Shown here: piece after piece, positions 1 to 6,116 of the stretch
Layout: every line of letters begins with the position of its first letter
Position numbering within the stretch: position 1 is the stretch's first letter
From: an uncultured Lachnospiraceae bacterium
GTDB lineage: Bacteria > Bacillota > Clostridia > Lachnospirales > Lachnospiraceae
Assembly: GCA_910577765.1 (NCBI GenBank)
Contig: CAJTOV010000139.1
Location: 1-9,845, forward strand
Length of the DNA stretch: 9,845 nt
Reading direction: 5' to 3'
Program-made: the position numbers and the translations under genes
The notes under the pieces: model-generated
What the model saw: only the letters and a program-made list of their open reading frames with translations
Told to the model about the DNA's origin: nothing
Databases searched by the model: none

Positions 1-70
1 ATCGGGCGGACGCCCGATGCTTCTTGTCCGGCACAGCCGGACAAGAAGATGCCCCCCCGTGAATAGTAAC
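1..70 (-). repeat. Hairpin-rich dispersed repeat, left copy (cut by window edge)
   Basis: This segment is the reverse complement of 8554-8626, differing by one loop base and by the length of a G tract (7 here, 10 there). It holds two hairpins. Positions 1-18 have 8-bp arms ATCGGGCG and CGCCCGAT around GA. Positions 20-48 have 13-bp arms CTTCTTGTCCGGC and GCCGGACAAGAAG around a 3-nt loop. Read on the minus strand, the order is GTTACTATTCAC, G7, hairpin one, hairpin two. It lies downstream of tctA, so it could stop or stabilise that transcript, but neither hairpin is followed by a T run, so it is not a canonical intrinsic terminator. The element probably continues beyond position 1. Confidence 0.85.
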
Positions 71-82
71 ATATTTCAGTTA

Positions 83-149
83 TGTAAGACTGTTTTTCAC
101 CTGTTTTCACATCAGGCCAGTGCCCGATGCTTCGTTTCCGGCTATGCCG
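83..149 (-). repeat. Degenerate second unit of the hairpin repeat, overlapping the tctA 3' end
   Basis: Positions 83-128 align with the reverse complement of 8609-8655, sharing TGTAAGACTGTTTTT exactly and the rest with mismatches and one gap. Positions 122-149 resemble 12-39 (GCCCGATGCTTC, then CCGGC and GCCG), giving a direct repeat about 110 bp apart. Taken together, the left end holds roughly one and a half units of a repeat of about 110 bp. The degenerate hairpin supplies the last codon and TAG stop of tctA (142-144). Positions 71-82 are unmatched spacer. Confidence 0.65.
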
Positions 150-1611
150 CCGCCTTCTTGGATTTCCGGTCATCGTAAATGGCATAAGCCACGGAAGCGA
201 TGATCAGCAGCCAGATGAACAGGCCGATGGGGCGTTTGAAGAATACGGACAGGCTTCCGTTGGAAGCAGAGATGGCCTGGATAAAGTAGTTCTCCAGATC
301 CTTGCCCAGGATAAAGCCGATCAAGTAGCAGGAGGCCGGGATCTTGATCTTGCCGAAGATATAGCCTACCACACCGAAAATCAGCAGCGCCCATACATCA
401 AAGATACGCCCGTTCTTGGTGGCATAAGCACCCACAATACAGATCATGATAATGATCGGGTACATACGCTGGCGCGGTATGTAGATGATCCTGCTGATCC
501 ATTTGATGGGGTAAAACATACAGATGAACATGGCAATGTTGCTTATAAGCAGTGCCAGCAGGATGGTGTTCCAGGTCTCCGGGTTCTGGGTGATGAACAG
601 CGGTCCTACCTGGACGCCCTGAAGCATAAAGGCACTGATCAGCACGGCTGTGGTAGAGTCTCCGGGAATACCAAGGCTCAGAAGGGGAATCAGTGCACCG
701 CCGGTTAAGCCGTTGTTGGAAGCCTCGGAAGCTACCAGACCCTCCGCCACACCGGTGCCTAAAAGCTCCGGATGCCTGGAGAAGTTCTTGGCCTGGGCAT
801 AAGCCAGAATGGAAGCGGCGGAACCGCCTACCCCCGGAAGCACGCCCATGAAGGTACCGATCAGGGAGGAACGGACCACATTGACCCCCTGGCCCTTGAA
901 ATCCTTTAAGGAGAAGGTGCTCTTCTGGCTTACTTCATTGTCTACCTTCTCGATCTTAAAGCGCATGCCCTCTTCCGCTTCCTCGAAGATCTGCCCGATG
1001 GCGAACAGGCCGATAAGAACCGGAAGAAGCTGGAAGCCGTCCTGCATCTTGGCCTTGAACATCTTGGGCACCATCCGGTAGGAGTTGTTGACGCTGAACA
1101 TGCCTGCCAGACTGGTCAGCACGCCCACAAAGCCGGCAAAGATTCCCCGAAGCATCTGGCCCTTGGACAGAGCCGCGATCACCGTCAGCGCAAAGAGGAT
1201 GATCAGGAACTTTTCCACGGCGCTGAACTTTAAGGCCGCCGCGCTTAAAAGCGGGGTAAACAGCCACAGACACACCAGGGAGATCAGTCCGCCCATAAGG
1301 CTGGAAAGGATGCCGATCTTAAGGGCCCGCTCCCCCTCGCCCCGCTTGGCCATGGGATAGCCGTCAAAGGTGGTGGTGATGGAGGACGGGGTACCGGGAA
1401 TATTGATCAGAATCGCCGGAACCAGACCGCCGGAAATACCGCCTACGTACAGACCCAGCAGCAGGTAAAGAGCCATGTTCAGGTCATAGGCATAAGTCAT
1501 GGGCAGGAACACTGCCACAGCCATGGTGGCGGTCATGCCGGGAATCGCACCGAACACGATACCTGCCACAACACCTAAGGTTGCAATTAATATATGAGGT
1601 ATTCCTATCAT
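142..1611 (-). CDS. tctA: Tripartite tricarboxylate transporter large permease, TctA family
   Basis: Large membrane subunit that moves an organic acid across the cytoplasmic membrane with the TctC-type binding protein and TctB. The protein is 489 aa, the usual size for TctA, and is almost entirely hydrophobic helices. The two internally related glycine-rich blocks of the family are clear: FGAIPGMTATMAVAVFLP at residues 20-37 followed by GGISGG and INIPGTPSS (57-77), and GVLPGVGGSAAS (256-267) followed by ASNNGLTGGALIPLLSLGIPG (about 297-317). A charged loop lies at about 211-240. The start ATG at 1611 has AAGGGGG a few bases upstream and lies 17 bp after the tctB stop, so the two are probably co-translated. 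The substrate cannot be read from sequence; flanking glucarate dehydratases suggest an aldarate. The final codon and TAG stop lie in a degenerate copy of the flanking repeat. Confidence 0.93.
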   Translation of the reverse strand: MIGIPHILIATLGVVAGIVFGAIPGMTATMAVAVFLPMTYAYDLNMALYLLLGLYVGGISGGLVPAILINIPGTPSSITTTFDGYPMAKRGEGERALKIGILSSLMGGLISLVCLWLFTPLLSAAALKFSAVEKFLIILFALTVIAALSKGQMLRGIFAGFVGVLTSLAGMFSVNNSYRMVPKMFKAKMQDGFQLLPVLIGLFAIGQIFEEAEEGMRFKIEKVDNEVSQKSTFSLKDFKGQGVNVVRSSLIGTFMGVLPGVGGSAASILAYAQAKNFSRHPELLGTGVAEGLVASEASNNGLTGGALIPLLSLGIPGDSTTAVLISAFMLQGVQVGPLFITQNPETWNTILLALLISNIAMFICMFYPIKWISRIIYIPRQRMYPIIIMICIVGAYATKNGRIFDVWALLIFGVVGYIFGKIKIPASCYLIGFILGKDLENYFIQAISASNGSLSVFFKRPIGLFIWLLIIASVAYAIYDDRKSKKAAA

Positions 1612-1628
1612 TACGTCTTCCCCCTTCC

Positions 1629-2066
1629 CTAGTAAATGGTGAATCCAAAGTCCGGAAATGCCATGGTGCAGAATCCGTCCGGCAGGGTGATATTAAACAC
1701 CACACCAAACAGCACAGAGATCAGTACGGAACTGACCACTGCCAGAATCACGCTGAGAATCAGGGATTTCTTCTCTGTGCCGGCATACAGAACATTGAAA
1801 AGAAACACGAACACAATGCTGGTGACGGTGAAGCCGATGATGTCCAGACAGAAAATATATCCGATAAACAGCACCAGGGTTCCCCACAGCTTTACATGAT
1901 CGCAGTTGTCAATAAAGAATTTCCCGGGCTTTACGAGGAAGGAGCCGCCGGCCTTTACCCGTGCGGTGCCTTCGGTAACCACAATTGCTATCAGCAGGAT
2001 CGCAATGATCGCCATGACAATACGCGGCACGATCCAGTGCTGCGTAGAATATACTACCTGAATCAA
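1629..2066 (-). CDS. tctB: Tripartite tricarboxylate transporter small subunit, TctB family
   Basis: Small membrane partner of TctA. With the start chosen here the product is 145 aa, typical of TctB, with about four hydrophobic helices: one soon after WIVPRIVM, one around LVLFIGYIFCLDIIGF, one around VTSIVFVFLFNVLY and one around LILSVILAVVSSVLISVLFGVVF. I prefer the TTG start at 2066 (protein MIQVVYSTQHWIVPRI...) because AAAAGGGGG sits 8 nt upstream. The longer reading frame opens at another TTG (2126) with no ribosome site, and its extra 20 residues would cover stem-loop sequence. It sits between tctC and tctA in the same direction, in the family's common order. Its precise role is not known; it is needed for transport in characterised systems. 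Identification rests on size, topology and context more than on motifs. Confidence 0.82.
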   Translation of the reverse strand: MIQVVYSTQHWIVPRIVMAIIAILLIAIVVTEGTARVKAGGSFLVKPGKFFIDNCDHVKLWGTLVLFIGYIFCLDIIGFTVTSIVFVFLFNVLYAGTEKKSLILSVILAVVSSVLISVLFGVVFNITLPDGFCTMAFPDFGFTIY

Positions 2067-2095
2067 TTGGTTTTCCCCCTTTTCTTCTACTGCCG

Positions 2096-2137
2096 GGCCA
2101 TTGCTTTTCCCATGGCCGGACAGCAACTATTTGCTGT
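2096..2137 (-). other. Two small stem-loops just upstream of tctB
   Basis: Positions 2120-2137 form a hairpin with 7-bp arms ACAGCAA and TTGCTGT around CTAT. Positions 2096-2117 form another with arms GGCCAT and ATGGCC around 10 nt. On the minus-strand transcript they follow the larger hairpin at 2176-2209 and precede the tctB ribosome site. They may tune tctB and tctA translation or protect RNA ends. Confidence 0.45.
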
Positions 2138-2175
2138 GACAAAGTCTTCCATACTTTCCCCTGCACGCTTAACCA

Positions 2176-2209
2176 TGCCCTGCATCCCGGCGGTTGCGGG
2201 AGCAGGGCA
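2176..2209 (-). other. Strong stem-loop between tctC and tctB
   Basis: Outer arms TGCCCTGC and GCAGGGCA pair over 8 bp and inner arms CCCG and CGGG over 4 bp, with a small asymmetric bulge and a 7-nt loop. It begins 28 bp after the tctC stop on the minus strand and has no following T run. In ABC and TTT operons such a hairpin after the binding-protein gene commonly stabilises that message or partly blocks read-through, giving more binding protein than permease. That role is inferred here. Confidence 0.6.
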
Positions 2210-2237
2210 GGAAAGGTTCATTCTTTCAGTTACCGGA

Positions 2238-3368
2238 TTACTGGGTCAGCTCATCCAGAGACGGAGCCTGATTGATCAGGGAAGTACACATCTCGCGCTT
2301 GTTGTAGATGAACTCCCTGGAAGCATCTACGCCAACCTCGTCGGCGCTCAGGGCATTGTAGTACAGCTTGGCCATATCTGCCTGGAAGTCGGGATTCTCG
2401 GTGACAGCCTTCATGGCAGCCTCGTACTCAGCCAGCACGTTTGCATCCATATCCTTGGGGAAGTACATGCAGAAATCCTTTGCAAAGTCAAAGGGCTCGC
2501 CCTCAAAGGTGACGCCGTCCTTGGCCATGGAATCAATCTCAATGCCTTCCACCTCGCCGCAGGAACCAAACATGGTCATCTTTAACTGGGCTTCCACGCC
2601 GTCCTTGGTGTACTGCTCAAATGCGGAAGTATCGCCGTAGATGATGTCTGCGTTCCGGTCCCACAGACGCTGTAACTTCTCAGCCGTGGTTCCGCCTACG
2701 ATAGCCTTGATTCTGCCGGATACTTCCTCACCGTAGGTCTCTTTTACATACAGATACCAGGCAACAAATGCCAGATGGGAGGTAGCGCCGGACTCAATGT
2801 TGCAGGATACGGTTGCATCCGGGTTGTCCTGAAGATATTTCACAACGTCGCTTAAGTTGTTCCAGTTGTCCTCGGCAGCGGCACCGAAGCAGGCGCCCGG
2901 GTTCTGGCCGATTCTCGGTCCTACGGTCATGTTCTCCAGCGCATAAGCCTCATCCACGGAGCCGAACAGAACACTTAAGAAGGTCATGTCATGGAACATC
3001 ATGACGGTCTTGCCGTCACCCTTGGAATTCTGCATCTCATCCAGGGCGGCTGCATTTCCGATGGCATCTACTTTGCCGTTGAAGCCCATTTCCTTGCTGA
3101 GATACCGGGTTACCAGGTCAGCGATCATGTAGGAGTCGCCGGAGGTGGATGTGGAACCGATGACAACACGGACATTCTGGCCCTTTAAGCTGCTTTCACC
3201 GCCGCCTGCGGATGCGCCTGCATCGGCTGCCGCTTCGCCGCCGCCTCCATTGCCTGCTGCTGCCGTGGTAGCGGCTGTCTGGCTTCCACCGCCGCCGCAG
3301 CCTGCCAGGGACACTGCCATGGCTGCGGCTATCACTGTTGCTGCTAACCGTTTCATTGTTTTTTTCAT
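2238..3368 (-). CDS. tctC: Tripartite tricarboxylate transporter substrate-binding lipoprotein, TctC family
   Basis: Extracytoplasmic receptor that captures the organic acid and delivers it to TctA/TctB. The 376-aa product opens with a lipoprotein signal (MKKTMKRLAATVIAAAMAVSLAGC); the lipobox is LAGC with the lipidated cysteine at residue 24. A flexible Gly/Ala/Ser linker of about 35 residues follows, then the two-lobed binding domain from about residue 63, starting VRVVIGSTSTSGDSY and including the family's GDGKTV segment near 115. The length exceeds the roughly 325 aa usual for periplasmic homologues mainly because of the linker, which suits membrane anchoring in a Gram-positive cell. ATG at 3368 has GGGAG upstream at good spacing. 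It is first in the operon behind a clear promoter. The assignment to the TctC family relies partly on its position beside tctB and tctA; the ligand is unknown, an aldarate being the contextual guess. Confidence 0.88.
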   Translation of the reverse strand: MKKTMKRLAATVIAAAMAVSLAGCGGGGSQTAATTAAAGNGGGGEAAADAGASAGGGESSLKGQNVRVVIGSTSTSGDSYMIADLVTRYLSKEMGFNGKVDAIGNAAALDEMQNSKGDGKTVMMFHDMTFLSVLFGSVDEAYALENMTVGPRIGQNPGACFGAAAEDNWNNLSDVVKYLQDNPDATVSCNIESGATSHLAFVAWYLYVKETYGEEVSGRIKAIVGGTTAEKLQRLWDRNADIIYGDTSAFEQYTKDGVEAQLKMTMFGSCGEVEGIEIDSMAKDGVTFEGEPFDFAKDFCMYFPKDMDANVLAEYEAAMKAVTENPDFQADMAKLYYNALSADEVGVDASREFIYNKREMCTSLINQAPSLDELTQ

Positions 3369-3394
3369 GTTACATTCTCCCTTCCTTTGGATTC

Positions 3395-3432
3395 AATTTG
3401 CACAATTATTTCGTCTGTCCACCATGCAAATT
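3395..3432. promoter_or_regulatory. Inverted repeat AATTTGCA / TGCAAATT in the tct leader
   Basis: Perfect 8-bp arms at 3395-3402 and 3425-3432 separated by 22 bp, just downstream of the predicted tct transcription start on the minus strand. It could be a regulator site or an RNA stem in the 5' leader. AT-rich DNA makes such matches easier by chance, so this is a weak call. Confidence 0.3.
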
Positions 3433-3443
3433 CATCGTTTTCA
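3430..3443 (-). promoter_or_regulatory. CcpA (cre)-like site at the tct promoter
   Basis: On the minus strand it reads TGAAAACGATGAAT, matching 12 of 14 positions of the cre consensus TGWAANCGNTNWCA; both mismatches are in the last two positions. It abuts the -10 box and covers the predicted start point, a position where CcpA represses. This suggests catabolite repression of transport; it is not proven by sequence alone. Confidence 0.35.
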
Positions 3444-3471
3444 TTATAGCTTTTAATGTTTTATAAGTAAA
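3443..3471 (-). promoter_or_regulatory. Promoter of the tctCBA operon
   Basis: Minus-strand boxes are TTTACT (-35, 3466-3471), a 17-bp spacer, and a perfect TATAAT (-10, 3443-3448). Transcription would start near 3436, leaving a leader of about 67 nt before the tctC ATG. Flanking A/T tracts upstream could act as an UP element. The same -35 sequence and spacing occur at the gudD promoter. Confidence 0.75.
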
Positions 3472-3491
3472 ATTAAAAATTTTAACTTTAC
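3467..3491. promoter_or_regulatory. Near-perfect AT-rich palindrome over the tct -35 region
   Basis: A 25-bp palindrome centred on 3479, with one mismatched pair (3472/3486). Its core TTAAAAATTTTAA (3473-3485) fits TTA-N7-TAA, the skeleton seen in the gudD/lysR operator. It overlaps the -35 box, and its centre is about 31 bp upstream of the -10 edge, compared with about 52 at gudD. It may be an operator for the neighbouring LysR protein or simply AT-rich promoter DNA. Confidence 0.4.
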
Positions 3492-3519
3492 ATTTATTTT
3501 TTCTACATGAATTTCGGTA

Positions 3520-3548
3520 TTCACCTTTCCCATAAGCTGTGATAAAAT
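3520..3548 (+). promoter_or_regulatory. Promoter of the 3659-4528 membrane-protein gene
   Basis: TTCACC (3520-3525), a 17-bp spacer and TAAAAT (3543-3548) face the downstream gene. Transcription would start near 3555. The leader of about 100 nt contains arms TGCCAGG (3556-3562) and CCTGGCA (3600-3606) that could close a stem around a GC-rich interior. The promoter is divergent from tct and shares about 290 bp of intergenic DNA with it. Confidence 0.5.
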
Positions 3549-3658
3549 GGGTACATGCCAGGGTCCCGCTGCCTGCGGCAAAGAGCACAAATCCGGCTGC
3601 CTGGCAATTCTGCTTCTATGGAGCAGATCCTATTTTTATACAGAAAGGATGATTGCTT

Positions 3659-4528
3659 ATGACAACTTCCCTTAACGAAATCCAGCAGTTATACCATAAA
3701 TACCGGCTTCTGGTCTTTGCCATGCTGATGCTTCTTGTGGCAGCCCTGGCCATGGCTTTTGTGAACCGGCCCCTGGTCTTTCCGGTGCTGGCCCTGGCGG
3801 TGGCCTTCCACCTGCTGTTTCTGCGGCCCTGCCAGAAGCGGTATACCACTTCGGTCACCAGGGCCAGTCTCCGGCAGACGGTCTGCCGCTTTCTGGGCAC
3901 AAAGGAACCTGCGGAAACGGGGGGACGCCTGCTTACCGCCCAGCTGATGGAAGACGCCGGTCTGATGCCCTGCGGGGATGACCAGAGCCAGCCCCTTCTC
4001 TGCTGGGAGATCCACGGCCAGAAAAAGGACATGACCCTGACCCTCTGCGACGCCACCATTCCCCAGAGCTTCCGGCTTACAAAAAAGGGCAAAAAACGGG
4101 TGCATTTTAATGCAGGAGTCTGGATTCATGTGGATCTGCCCGGGGACACGGGCCTCCACTACAAGGTCATCGACGAGACCGCGGTCCCCACCCCCATCCG
4201 CATGGACTACTTTGCCCAGAAATGGTCCTATGAGACCGGCTCCTTAGGAGACCCGGAGCTGGCAAAGCGTATGGTGCTGTACCGCCCCAAAGACACCCTG
4301 CAGCAGCCCTCCCCCGCACTTCTGGAGAAGCTTTCCGGTCTGGTGGAGTACACCCCCGGCTACGTGGCCCTGGGGGTAAACGGCAGCCACATGGATGTGT
4401 TCATCCGGGGGCGTTTCCTGGCACGGCCCGTGTCCGTTTCCGCAAAACCATCCCAGGCCCTTCTGGATTTTGATCCCCTGCCGGAGCTTTCCTATGTACT
4501 GGACCTGGCCAAAATACTAGCTATCTGA
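3659..4528 (+). CDS. Two-helix membrane protein of unknown function (DUF3137-like)
   Basis: Not firmly recognised. The 289-aa product has a short cytosolic start, two transmembrane helices (about 17-35 and 39-55) joined by a very short turn, a basic RPCQKR segment, then a soluble domain of about 230 residues. With positive charges on both sides of the helix pair, both ends are probably in the cytoplasm. The soluble part has a pattern I associate with DUF3137: GVWIHVDLP near 157, a YFAQKW...VLYRPKD stretch near 185-220, a PALLEKL helix and a final LGVNGSHMDVFI strand. That assignment is tentative. The ATG at 3659 is chosen because AAAGGAT lies at normal spacing; the in-frame TTG at 3653 is too close to it. 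It has its own promoter, is opposite in strand to the genes on both sides, and its TGA overlaps the gudD stop region by 8 bp, so a role in aldarate use is only a positional guess. Confidence 0.8.
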   Translation: MTTSLNEIQQLYHKYRLLVFAMLMLLVAALAMAFVNRPLVFPVLALAVAFHLLFLRPCQKRYTTSVTRASLRQTVCRFLGTKEPAETGGRLLTAQLMEDAGLMPCGDDQSQPLLCWEIHGQKKDMTLTLCDATIPQSFRLTKKGKKRVHFNAGVWIHVDLPGDTGLHYKVIDETAVPTPIRMDYFAQKWSYETGSLGDPELAKRMVLYRPKDTLQQPSPALLEKLSGLVEYTPGYVALGVNGSHMDVFIRGRFLARPVSVSAKPSQALLDFDPLPELSYVLDLAKILAI

Positions 4529-5849
4529 CCAGGCAGGGCTTCTTGGGATTGAATTTCCAGCCCGGAATCAGATACTGCATACCCACAGAGTCATCCCGGC
4601 CTCCCAGGCAGTTGTCCAGATATACCTGGTGTGCTTTCTTCACCTGGTCCATGTCAATGTCAATGCCAAGGCCGGGCTTTTTGGGCACTGCCACGCAGCC
4701 GTCCACGATCTGTAAGGGCTCCTTGGTCAGACGCTCCAGACCCTCCTGCCAGATCCAGTGGGTATCCAGGGCATTGTACTCTCCGGGAACCGCTGCCCCT
4801 ACCTGGGTGAACATGGCCAGGGAGATGTCAAAGTGGTTGTTGGAGTGGCTGCCCCAGGTATAGCCAAAGTCATGGCACATCTGGGCTACCCGCACGGAAC
4901 CGCTCATGGTCCAGAAATGGGGGTCTGCCAGAATGATGTCCACGGCCTGGGATTCCAAGGAGTGGCTTACCTCTCTCCAGTCGGTGGCGATCATGTTGGT
5001 GGCTGTGGGGAATCCGGTACGGCGGCGGAACTCGCTCATGATTTCACGTCCGGAGTACACACCCTCGGCGCCGCAGGGGTCCTCACAGTAGGTCAGGATG
5101 CCTTTCATGCCCTTCACATACTCCACTGCTTCCTCCAGCAGCCATCCGCCGTTGGGGTCCAGGTCAATTCTTGCATCGGGAAATGCTTTCTTCAGTGCCC
5201 GGATCACGTCCATCTCTTCGTTTCCTGCCAGCACGCCGCCCTTCAGCTTAAAGTCCTGGAAGCCGTATTTCTCATGGGTGGCCTTGGCAAATGCCACGAT
5301 TTTATCGGCGGTCAGGGCCTCCTCATGGCGGATGCGGTACCACTCACAGTCAGAATCCGGCTCATGGTCATAGGGCAGATCGGTCTTATTGGGATCTCCT
5401 ACGAAGAATAGGTAGCCCAGCATACGGACCTTGTCTCTCTGCTGTCCGTCTCCCAGAAGCTCGCACACCGGAACCCCCAGGTACTTGCCCAGAAGGTCCA
5501 GGCAGGGGGCCTCAATGGCGGTGATCACGTGGACCCCGGTGCGCAGATCAAAGGTCTGGTTGCCCCGGACATCCTCTTCGCCCTTGGAATCCAGGTGCTT
5601 CTTCACTTTCAGGAGTGTGCTTTTGTACTCGGAAATTCTGGTTCCCTCCACAATCGGGATACATTCCTCCAGGGCTGCGGTAATCTTCTTGCCGCCCGGA
5701 ACCTCGCCTACTCCCATCTCACCATTGTCCGCATACAGGACTACCACGTTCCTGGTGAAGTAGGGAGCATGGGCACCGCTTAAGTTCAGCTCCATGCAGT
5801 CCTTGCCTGCTACCGGCCATACTTCCATTTTTGTGATTGTTGGTACCAT
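4521..5849 (-). CDS. gudD: Glucarate dehydratase (enolase superfamily)
   Basis: Dehydrates D-glucarate (and usually L-idarate) to 5-keto-4-deoxy-D-glucarate in the cytosol, the first step of aldarate catabolism. The 442-aa product aligns by eye with E. coli GudD end to end, including LNLSGAHAP, GYLFFVG, FKLKGGVLAG, TNMIATDW, LADPHFWTM, GSHSNNHFDISLAMF and MQYLIPGW. Catalytic equivalents are present: K201 and K203 of the KLK motif, metal ligands D231, E262 and N285, the D309-H335 dyad, N337, D362, H364 and R418, plus the substrate-contact threonine T99 (E. coli T103). The ATG at 5849 follows AAGGAGGAG at ideal spacing; upstream codons in frame are promoter DNA. It has its own promoter, and a LysR regulator diverges from it. 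Its 3' end overlaps the convergent membrane-protein gene by 8 bp. Confidence 0.96.
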   Translation of the reverse strand: MVPTITKMEVWPVAGKDCMELNLSGAHAPYFTRNVVVLYADNGEMGVGEVPGGKKITAALEECIPIVEGTRISEYKSTLLKVKKHLDSKGEEDVRGNQTFDLRTGVHVITAIEAPCLDLLGKYLGVPVCELLGDGQQRDKVRMLGYLFFVGDPNKTDLPYDHEPDSDCEWYRIRHEEALTADKIVAFAKATHEKYGFQDFKLKGGVLAGNEEMDVIRALKKAFPDARIDLDPNGGWLLEEAVEYVKGMKGILTYCEDPCGAEGVYSGREIMSEFRRRTGFPTATNMIATDWREVSHSLESQAVDIILADPHFWTMSGSVRVAQMCHDFGYTWGSHSNNHFDISLAMFTQVGAAVPGEYNALDTHWIWQEGLERLTKEPLQIVDGCVAVPKKPGLGIDIDMDQVKKAHQVYLDNCLGGRDDSVGMQYLIPGWKFNPKKPCLVR

Positions 5850-5903
5850 TACGTTCTCCTCCTTGTTTTGTGATAAATGCTTATGAGATTTGTATTTCTC
5901 TCT

Positions 5904-5925
5904 TATGTATTTATCATAATACATA
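5904..5925. promoter_or_regulatory. Palindrome overlapping the gudD -10 box
   Basis: Arms TATGTATT and AATACATA (8 bp, perfect) around a 6-bp centre. It covers the -10 box and start region of gudD, where a repressor would block polymerase. This is separate from the LysR-type site at 5961-5979 and could belong to a second regulator not in the window, or be chance in AT-rich DNA. Confidence 0.4.
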
Positions 5926-5941
5926 GGGACTATTAAGTAAA
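5913..5941 (-). promoter_or_regulatory. Promoter of gudD
   Basis: Minus-strand TTTACT (5936-5941), 17-bp spacer, TATGAT (5913-5918). Transcription would start near 5906, giving a leader of about 57 nt. The -35 box departs from TTGACA at two positions, as expected for an activator-dependent promoter, and the LysR-type palindrome is centred about 64 bp upstream of the start. Confidence 0.7.
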
Positions 5942-5960
5942 GTTCGTTAAATTTAGATTT

Positions 5961-5979
5961 CTCTTAATCAGATTAAGAG
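5961..5979. promoter_or_regulatory. LysR-type operator between gudD and lysR
   Basis: Perfect palindrome CTCTTAATCAGATTAAGAG: 8-bp arms around a 3-bp centre, containing a T-N11-A core (5964-5976). It is centred near -64 for gudD and near -56 for the divergent regulator. This is the classical recognition-site placement for LysR-family proteins that activate a divergent target and repress themselves. The regulator next door is the obvious ligand. Confidence 0.72.
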
Positions 5980-5990
5980 CAAAACAGCGT

Positions 5991-6019
5991 TTGCCCTGTG
6001 GAGGATTTTGCGGTATGAT
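5991..6019 (+). promoter_or_regulatory. Promoter of the lysR-type gene
   Basis: TTGCCC (5991-5996), 17-bp spacer, TATGAT (6014-6019), start near 6026. The palindrome at 5961-5979 ends 11 bp upstream of the -35 box, compatible with autoregulation. Confidence 0.6.
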
Positions 6020-6023
6020 GGAT

Positions 6024-6096
6024 GTATATGTACGCTCGGAATTTCACCGCACCTGCCTTTGTGGCTGGCTTTGTCAGATTCCGAAAGTACATGTAT
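6024..6096 (+). other. Long stem-loop in the lysR-type leader
   Basis: GTATATGTAC (6024-6033) pairs with GTACATGTAT (6087-6096), allowing two G-U pairs. After a 2-by-2 internal loop, TCGGAAT (6036-6042) pairs perfectly with ATTCCGA (6078-6084). The apical part of about 35 nt may hold a small further stem. It starts at the predicted transcription start and ends 6 nt before the ribosome site GGGAGG (6103-6108). It could affect translation or stability, or act as paired DNA sites. Confidence 0.5.
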
Positions 6097-6116
6097 GACC
6101 ATGGGAGGTTGACTGT

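Noticed and set aside
1..48. Canonical rho-independent terminator for tctA
   Set aside because: The hairpins are strong but neither is followed by a T tract on the transcribed strand.
142..708. Plus-strand open frame at the left end overlapping tctA
   Set aside because: Antisense to the tctA C-terminal region; composition reflects the complementary coding strand.
2064..2126. Longer tctB starting at TTG 2126
   Set aside because: No ribosome site; the extra residues are translated stem-loop sequence. TTG at 2066 follows AAAAGGGGG.
1581..2585. 334-aa plus-strand open frame
   Set aside because: It runs antisense across tctB and into tctC, has no ribosome site and no recognisable protein character; the minus-strand genes explain the region.
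4758..5411. 217-aa plus-strand open frame inside gudD
   Set aside because: Antisense shadow of a strongly conserved glucarate dehydratase reading frame.
5850..5924. N-terminal extension of gudD to an upstream ATG (25 extra residues)
   Set aside because: The extension translates promoter and leader DNA; the ATG at 5849 has an ideal ribosome site and matches the family start.
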